5,154 nucleotides of DNA from Methylocystaceae bacterium. Lineage in GTDB: Bacteria; Pseudomonadota; Alphaproteobacteria; Rhizobiales; Beijerinckiaceae. The position numbers and the translations under genes were made by a program. Location: assembly GCA_003152255.1 (NCBI GenBank), contig PLZT01000095.1, positions 1-5,154 of the forward strand, in the 5' to 3' direction. Below, one piece after another: positions 4,870-5,154 of the stretch. Within the stretch, counting starts at the first letter, position 1. Each line of letters opens with the position of its first letter. A model generated the notes under the pieces. That model was given only the letters and a program-made list of their open reading frames with translations. It was not told the origin of the DNA and did not search any database.

Positions 4870-5154
4870 AAAACCGCCGCTAGCAGGCTCGAGAAATCAT
4901 CGGAACCGGCACTGATGAAATCTCTAGAAGCGAGCGGCCTTGTCGGCGTGATCTGCGCGAATAACGGAGGAAATCACACAGCCTATCGTCGCGACGAACG
5001 GGCCGATGAATCGTCGAGCATGACATCAGGAGAGACCGCGGACATCGTAATAGATGGCGCCGCGCTGACGGCATGCTCCTTGAAGAGAAGAGGAAGCACG
5101 CCATCAAGCTTCATTCACCGACCGTTAAGACGGCTAGCCCGTCTTATTCACCCG
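4843..5154 (+). CDS. Weak partial ORF running off the right edge
   Basis: From ATG 4843 the plus strand is open for 104 codons to the window edge without a stop; a second in-frame ATG lies at 4915. The product is unrecognised. Its middle (EASGLVGVICANNGGNH and SGETADIVIDGAALTA) looks protein-like and first codon positions are purine-rich. There is no ribosome binding site, and the last twenty residues are Arg/Leu/Ser-rich. It overlaps the membrane ORF on the other strand by 27 bases. It may be chance; the sequence past the right edge is needed to judge. Confidence 0.2.
   Translation, partial: MAFSTRQDHKTAASRLEKSSEPALMKSLEASGLVGVICANNGGNHTAYRRDERADESSSMTSGETADIVIDGAALTACSLKRRGSTPSSFIHRPLRRLARLIHP
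5127..5145. repeat. Small inverted repeat near the right edge
   Basis: AAGACGG (5127-5133), five-base spacer, CCGTCTT (5139-5145): a perfect 7-bp stem. It has only two T residues as its own 3' end and no further T tract, so it is not clearly a terminator. Confidence 0.4.

Noticed and set aside
4827..4970. Minus-strand frame ending SSLLAAVLWSCLVEKAISATE before TAA at 4829-4827
   Set aside because: It looks protein-like, but there is no start codon between the upstream stop and this segment, and it overlaps the membrane ORF in another frame. It could be a gene remnant; not supported enough to list.
4880..5107. 75-codon minus-strand ORF at the right edge
   Set aside because: Composition dominated by Arg, Ser and Leu, no ribosome binding site, no recognisable motif, and antisense to the slightly better plus-strand partial ORF.
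1..5154. CRISPR array, iteron array or insertion-sequence ends
   Set aside because: No regularly spaced near-identical repeats, no terminal inverted repeats paired with target duplications, and no transposase frame were seen. The PINV copies are coding-type, diverged and irregularly spaced.

Overview
The window looks like an accessory stretch (plasmid, integrated element or genomic island) of a GC-rich alphaproteobacterium, most likely from the Hyphomicrobiales (Rhizobiales). The taxonomic call rests on the Ros/MucR-type regulator at the left edge, the GC-rich codon use and the DUF927 gene. No genus can be named from the sequence alone. All confident genes are on the minus strand.

Reading along the minus strand from the right edge, positions 5154-4601 hold only weak, mutually overlapping reading frames. 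The best is a 90-codon one-helix membrane ORF whose stop overlaps the start of the next gene as ATGA. Then comes the main gene (4600-2891), a 569-residue DUF927-family P-loop ATPase with clear Walker A, Walker B, sensor and arginine-finger-like segments. Proteins of this kind are usually found in phages, plasmids and integrative elements and are thought to be helicase-like replication factors. Positions 2890-2310 hold no confident gene. They contain the diverged downstream tail of the DUF927 gene, an AT-rich patch with nested inverted repeats, and two hairpins.

Positions 2310-1116 hold a run of very small minus-strand genes. Two of them (2235-2125 and 1661-1539) appear to be diverged paralogues sharing an Arg-Arg, 13 residues, Pro-Ile-Asn-Val pattern. 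A third, frameshifted copy lies at 2309-2244. A well-formed 37-codon gene with a strong ribosome binding site (2086-1973) and a 120-residue unknown protein (1478-1116) complete the run. Positions 1056-850 look like the decayed 3' end of a second DUF927-type gene, which suggests an ancestral duplication. The window ends with a Ros/MucR regulator (426-1, cut by the left edge) whose zinc-finger core lacks the usual second histidine.

Two remnants lie on the plus strand: a frameshifted relative of the GDCCVxFCSYG small proteins often found with metal-resistance genes (1787-1962), and a short C-terminal fragment resembling a class I cytochrome c (604-689). I infer that the window is a mosaic in which mobile-element genes overlie a decayed metal-resistance island. 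I found no CRISPR array, tRNA, rRNA, intact transposase or complete defence system.
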